Assembly: GCA_003342895.1 (NCBI GenBank)
Contig: PTFA01000279.1
Location: 356,274 to 420,273 of the forward strand
Reading direction: 5' to 3'
DNA length: 64,000 nt
Source: Casuarius casuarius
Taxonomy: Eukaryota; Chordata; Aves; Casuariiformes; Casuariidae
Part shown: positions 60,720 to 64,000 of the stretch, one piece after another
Layout of the letters: every line of letters begins with the position of its first letter
Position numbering within the stretch: position 1 is the first letter of the stretch
Made by a program: the position numbers and the translations under genes
The notes under the pieces: model-generated
What the model was told of the DNA's origin: nothing
Databases searched by the model: none
The model's input: only the letters and a program-made list of their open reading frames with translations

Positions 60720-60725
60720 TTTAAT
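60720..60725 (-). terminator. Possible poly(A) signal of the candidate terminal exon
   Basis: ATTAAA on the minus strand, 243 bases after the TAG of the candidate exon at 60969. The next minus-strand bases are T/G-rich (gcttgtctcggagtctcgct), as cleavage sites often are. Supported only by motif and position. Confidence 0.3.
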
Positions 60726-60968
60726 ACATTACAGGTTCACCACGTGCATTCTCGTCTTCAGTCATGCTGCAGCCCCTTGCCCAGGTTGCTGGGAGGTTTA
60801 GAAAGGCAGATGTTTTCAGTCTCGGTGGGGTCTGGTTGCAGGGGCTTTGGAAGATACAGTACCTTAGGCCAGTGTTGTCTGGGATTCAATATTGCATTGA
60901 GTGGTAACACATTGTGGGCAGGTGGGATCTATTATTGCATTATGGAGGCTGCTGCTTCCCTGAACAGA

Positions 60969-61253
60969 CTATGTTTTGTGTGTGAAGCGGGCCCACACCT
61001 GCTGGAGCTGGGACCTGGAAATGCGCAGGACGGAAGGCATGAGTCTGTGGTTTCCTGCCGTGAGGGGCATGTGCCTGCGGTGGGGCATGCGCACGGGGCT
61101 GCTCTCCGCTGAACGGCTGCGCTGTATGAAAGTACCACCAACGTGAGGGTAGTGTTCTGTCTCCAGGGTTGAGGAGGAGAAAACGGAGGACGCCAGTCTT
61201 CTCAGGGGGCTGTACCTCGGGAGGGAGTGCTGAGAAGGCCTGTCCTCCTCCAA
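60969..61253 (-). CDS. Candidate terminal exon, possible alternative 3' end of TTBK1
   Basis: Minus-strand segment with a strong 3' splice site (cttcttggtctttttCAG|TTGGAG) followed by 94 open codons and TAG. The product would start LEEDRPSQHSLPRYSPLRR and end SRSQLQQVWARFTHKT. It is Ser/Arg/Pro-rich and basic, with no domain I recognise. The stretch has a dozen or so CpGs in about 250 bases, unlike its surroundings. An ATTAAA lies 243 bases further on. The frame starts at a codon boundary, exactly as the TTBK1 exon at 42777 does, so both could follow the same upstream exon. A second frame is also open to 60940, so the reading is not certain. Alternatives are the last exon of an unrelated minus-strand gene, or a CpG-rich regulatory element. 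Confidence 0.38.
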   Translation of the reverse strand: MEEDRPSQHSLPRYSPLRRLASSVFSSSTLETEHYPHVGGTFIQRSRSAESSPVRMPHRRHMPLTAGNHRLMPSVLRISRSQLQQVWARFTHKT

Positions 61254-64000
61254 CTGAAAAAGACCAAGAAGAGTGGAGGAAAAGGTGTCAGGCAAAGACT
61301 TGACTCGCCCCTGGTTTGTGATGCGCATGCTGCAGACATCTTCGCTGGCGGATGGAAAACGCTTTTGCTCTATGCTGGGCTTACTTACTGTTCTGGGTCT
61401 ATATATTCCCAAAGATCCTACGGACACCACCGGAGTCTGCAATTACAGTGGGCCTACCTTGCTCTCCCCAGCCACATGTGAACGTGAACGACACCAGGAG
61501 CATCAGACTCCTTCACATCAGTCCCCTCCTCTGGCTACTGGGAAACGTCTCTTCAGGCCACATGCCCCACCTCTCTGCTCCTCTGGCATCATTTATCTTG
61601 ACATGTCATTAGGCTATTCATACCTCTTTCATATAGATAACAGTAAAACTCCGAACATACTTGGAAACCATGTGTACGAGAACATATGAAAAACCTGTTG
61701 CTAAAATAATCACGTTTATTTAATACGGAAGGATTCTCAGGGGCTCTTTCATGAATCTTATTAAAAGTTGCCCCAAGGGTTTGCAAAAGCAACTTTTGGG
61801 GCTGTTAGTGGACTTTCCTGTTCTCACACTTACACCAATGACTTCCCAATACACTCTTACATTCGGTACCTGCAGGGGGAGTGTAAATGCTTCCAGTTTT
61901 GGGGAAGTGGAGGATAGGTACCAACACCTGGAAAAGCAGGCAGTGTGTAATTATCCTTTCAGTGATAAATTCAAAGCACAGAGCCACAGGAGGGCATGAA
62001 GAGAAGATAAATTCTCAGATCCCCTTTCTGCTTCTGTGATCCTGGCATGGCCAGGGAAGGGAAAGCATACTCACAGAGGTCAACGTATGAGTTTATATCG
62101 TGATGAGATCTCAGTGCCTAACTTCCCTCTACACAGTGAATGAAAGAGAGAGGCAGCACAGGAATGATTTCAGATTTTGTACCCTAAAAATGCTAAGCCC
62201 TTTGGTACCCTTCTACAACCTTCTACCTGTGCTATGAAAAGAGTGCTTTCACAAGGATGCACAAACCTCCAACTCCAAAACAGATCATTTTTCCCGGAAC
62301 TACATTTTTTCCTCTCAAATCCCTCCCCTTCCTTGTCATGCATTTCTTTTCAGGAAGTCTCTGTCAGATTTGAAGATATAACTGGGAAATGTGAAAGGGC
62401 AACACTGTATTTTCTTAAGCCAATACTGCTCTGCTTAGCTTACTAGAAAGGTCACCCTTGTAAACAAATCCTATGAGGAGAAGAGCTGAGCTTTATCCAG
62501 CCTCATCACTTGTCCACCACCTTCAGTATCTTTGCAGCATTTTGAGGCAGATACCTTATCTTCCTAAGCGTCCAAGAACTACTTAGCTTGCAATGAGCAT
62601 TAAATGTGAAAAGCAATTATCCACATAGTCCTAAATGTACTGCATCTCACTGCACAGAACAGATTCGCAGATAATAATCATGTAACATTGTGACTCAGAG
62701 TATCTAAGAGAGATAAATTCTAGAGAGCAACCATAATTTCTGATAAAGGCAAGTGTCTCTTCTTTGCGTACATGGCGTAGAAATTTGGTCCTAGGTGTAG
62801 TATTTGTAAGCTGCACAACTAAGTATAATGGCTTTCGTATTATTAGATTTTGCTTTATGTTTGGGCTGCAGCATATTGTAATTATGATTTCCAATGCGTA
62901 CAGCATCCCAACATGGAAAAGGCTTCTCAGACCAAAAAGGATCATTCCAACTATTTAGATGAACCTCTTGTACAGCACAGGGCCAAGAACCTTAACCATG
63001 CCGTAAACCTTAACCACACCATAAAGGGGCGATACCCCACCAGCAAGCACATTCAGGTGATGCTGCCTCCAGGCTTAAGTTGAAGTTACAGACATACTGC
63101 ATTCATTAACTGATGTTCTAACACTTAAATTACACAGTTAAAAGCTGGAGGTGCTGCCCCCTTTTAATCCCTCTGCCATTGGCAGCTACAAGCCTGGACT
63201 GCCCTCCATCAGATCTATCCTGCTCTGTTTGGACAGGAAGAGTATGATGCCTCTCATGTGAAATCCCAGAGAAATGTGATGTTGATAGGGCTCAATATGT
63301 TTTAAAGAATATATTAAATGTAATTAAGAATTACTATTGAGCTTAAAGGTTTCGACTTTTGCTTCCTGGGCATCTAATGTGCATACATGAGCTTTATTTC
63401 TCCTATAGCGCCATCCTTCTGCTGATCCTATATTCTTAATACATGAATGAATACAAACCCAGAATTGAAAGAGCATAAGGACAGAAGGCCAACTCTGCAT
63501 ACAACCTTCACCATCAGCTGGCAAGCTCTCCTCATTGGCAGGGAAGCAGGAGGAGGTGTATGTCAAAGAACTGCCCCATCTACAGCAGGTAAGAAGCGCA
63601 GTTCAATGGGAATTAAACTCAAGTGAAGGGCAATGTGAGTCTATCTCCTTTTCTGCAAATGCCCATTTCTCACCACTGAGAAATGGCCCCTCAGGTCCCT
63701 TTTGATTCACAGAAGATGCTGTAGAAGGGAAAGGAAACCAAGACACTTAGCACCTTTTTGTACCTCATTTCCCCTCCTGCCTTCTTACCCCAACTGACCT
63801 GTTCTGCTCAGTGTTGTAAGTCTGCTGGCCTACCATCTCCTGCTTCTATCTGTTGCTTGATTGCTTCAGCCCATTTTTTTCTTTCGATCTCAGAGCCAGT
63901 ACAGTGGTAGTTTTTGCCTTCTCTTCCTTCTCTCTAGTTTGGGAATACTCTGGGAGTGCAAGCGTTTCACTCATCACTGCTCCAGGGTCTGGGGCCACAG
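61254..64000. other. Right end of the window, no exon recognised
   Basis: I found no TTBK1 kinase exon. A short segment near 62071-62110 has an acceptor-like and a GTGAGT donor-like border on the minus strand, but its coding status is unclear. Open frames are short. Confidence 0.4.

Noticed and set aside
62071..62125. Mini-exon on the minus strand with a good acceptor and GTGAGT donor
   Set aside because: From the strong acceptor all three frames contain stops. An open reading exists only with a weaker internal AG.

Overview
This is eukaryotic, intron-rich DNA, most likely from a bird or another sauropsid. Evidence: several CR1 LINE fragments of different ages, one solo retroviral LTR, small vertebrate-type exons with GT/AG borders, and general CpG depletion. 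I found no prokaryotic features, CRISPR array or tRNA. Two protein genes can be read with confidence, both on the minus strand and in the order of the mammalian TTBK1-SLC22A7 locus (human chromosome 6p21.1, from memory).

Layout from left to right. 1-560 is GC/CpG-rich with no assignable gene. 597-1090 is a CR1 fragment. 1327-1716 is a solo LTR with a 6-bp target duplication. 4240-5470 holds two adjacent, unrelated, degenerate tandem-repeat blocks. 7625-25319 is the complete SLC22A7 (organic anion transporter 2) gene. I resolved all ten coding exons; every junction keeps frame and the product is 542 residues, ending in a small last exon with an AATAAA signal. Its intron 2 carries two CR1 fragments in opposite orientation. 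25320-25460 is the putative proximal promoter, with an HNF4-like motif and a TATA-like motif. 25461-37780 is intergenic.

39452-42777 contains the last two coding exons of TTBK1 (tau-tubulin kinase 1), covering the poly-Glu segment and the basic, Ser/Pro-rich C-terminus. The kinase domain is not seen in the remaining 21 kb, so the upstream intron is probably very long and the 5' exons lie beyond 64000. Inside that presumed intron, at 60969-61253, is a CpG-rich open segment with a strong 3' splice site, a stop codon and an ATTAAA. It begins in the same codon phase as the known TTBK1 exon, so it could be an alternative terminal exon giving a TTBK1 isoform without the acidic tail. This is the most interesting undescribed candidate here, but it is inference.

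The two genes are not a pathway: SLC22A7 is a liver/kidney anion transporter and TTBK1 a neuronal kinase. They are neighbours by conserved synteny. The mammalian downstream neighbour of SLC22A7, CRIP3, was not recognised to its left.
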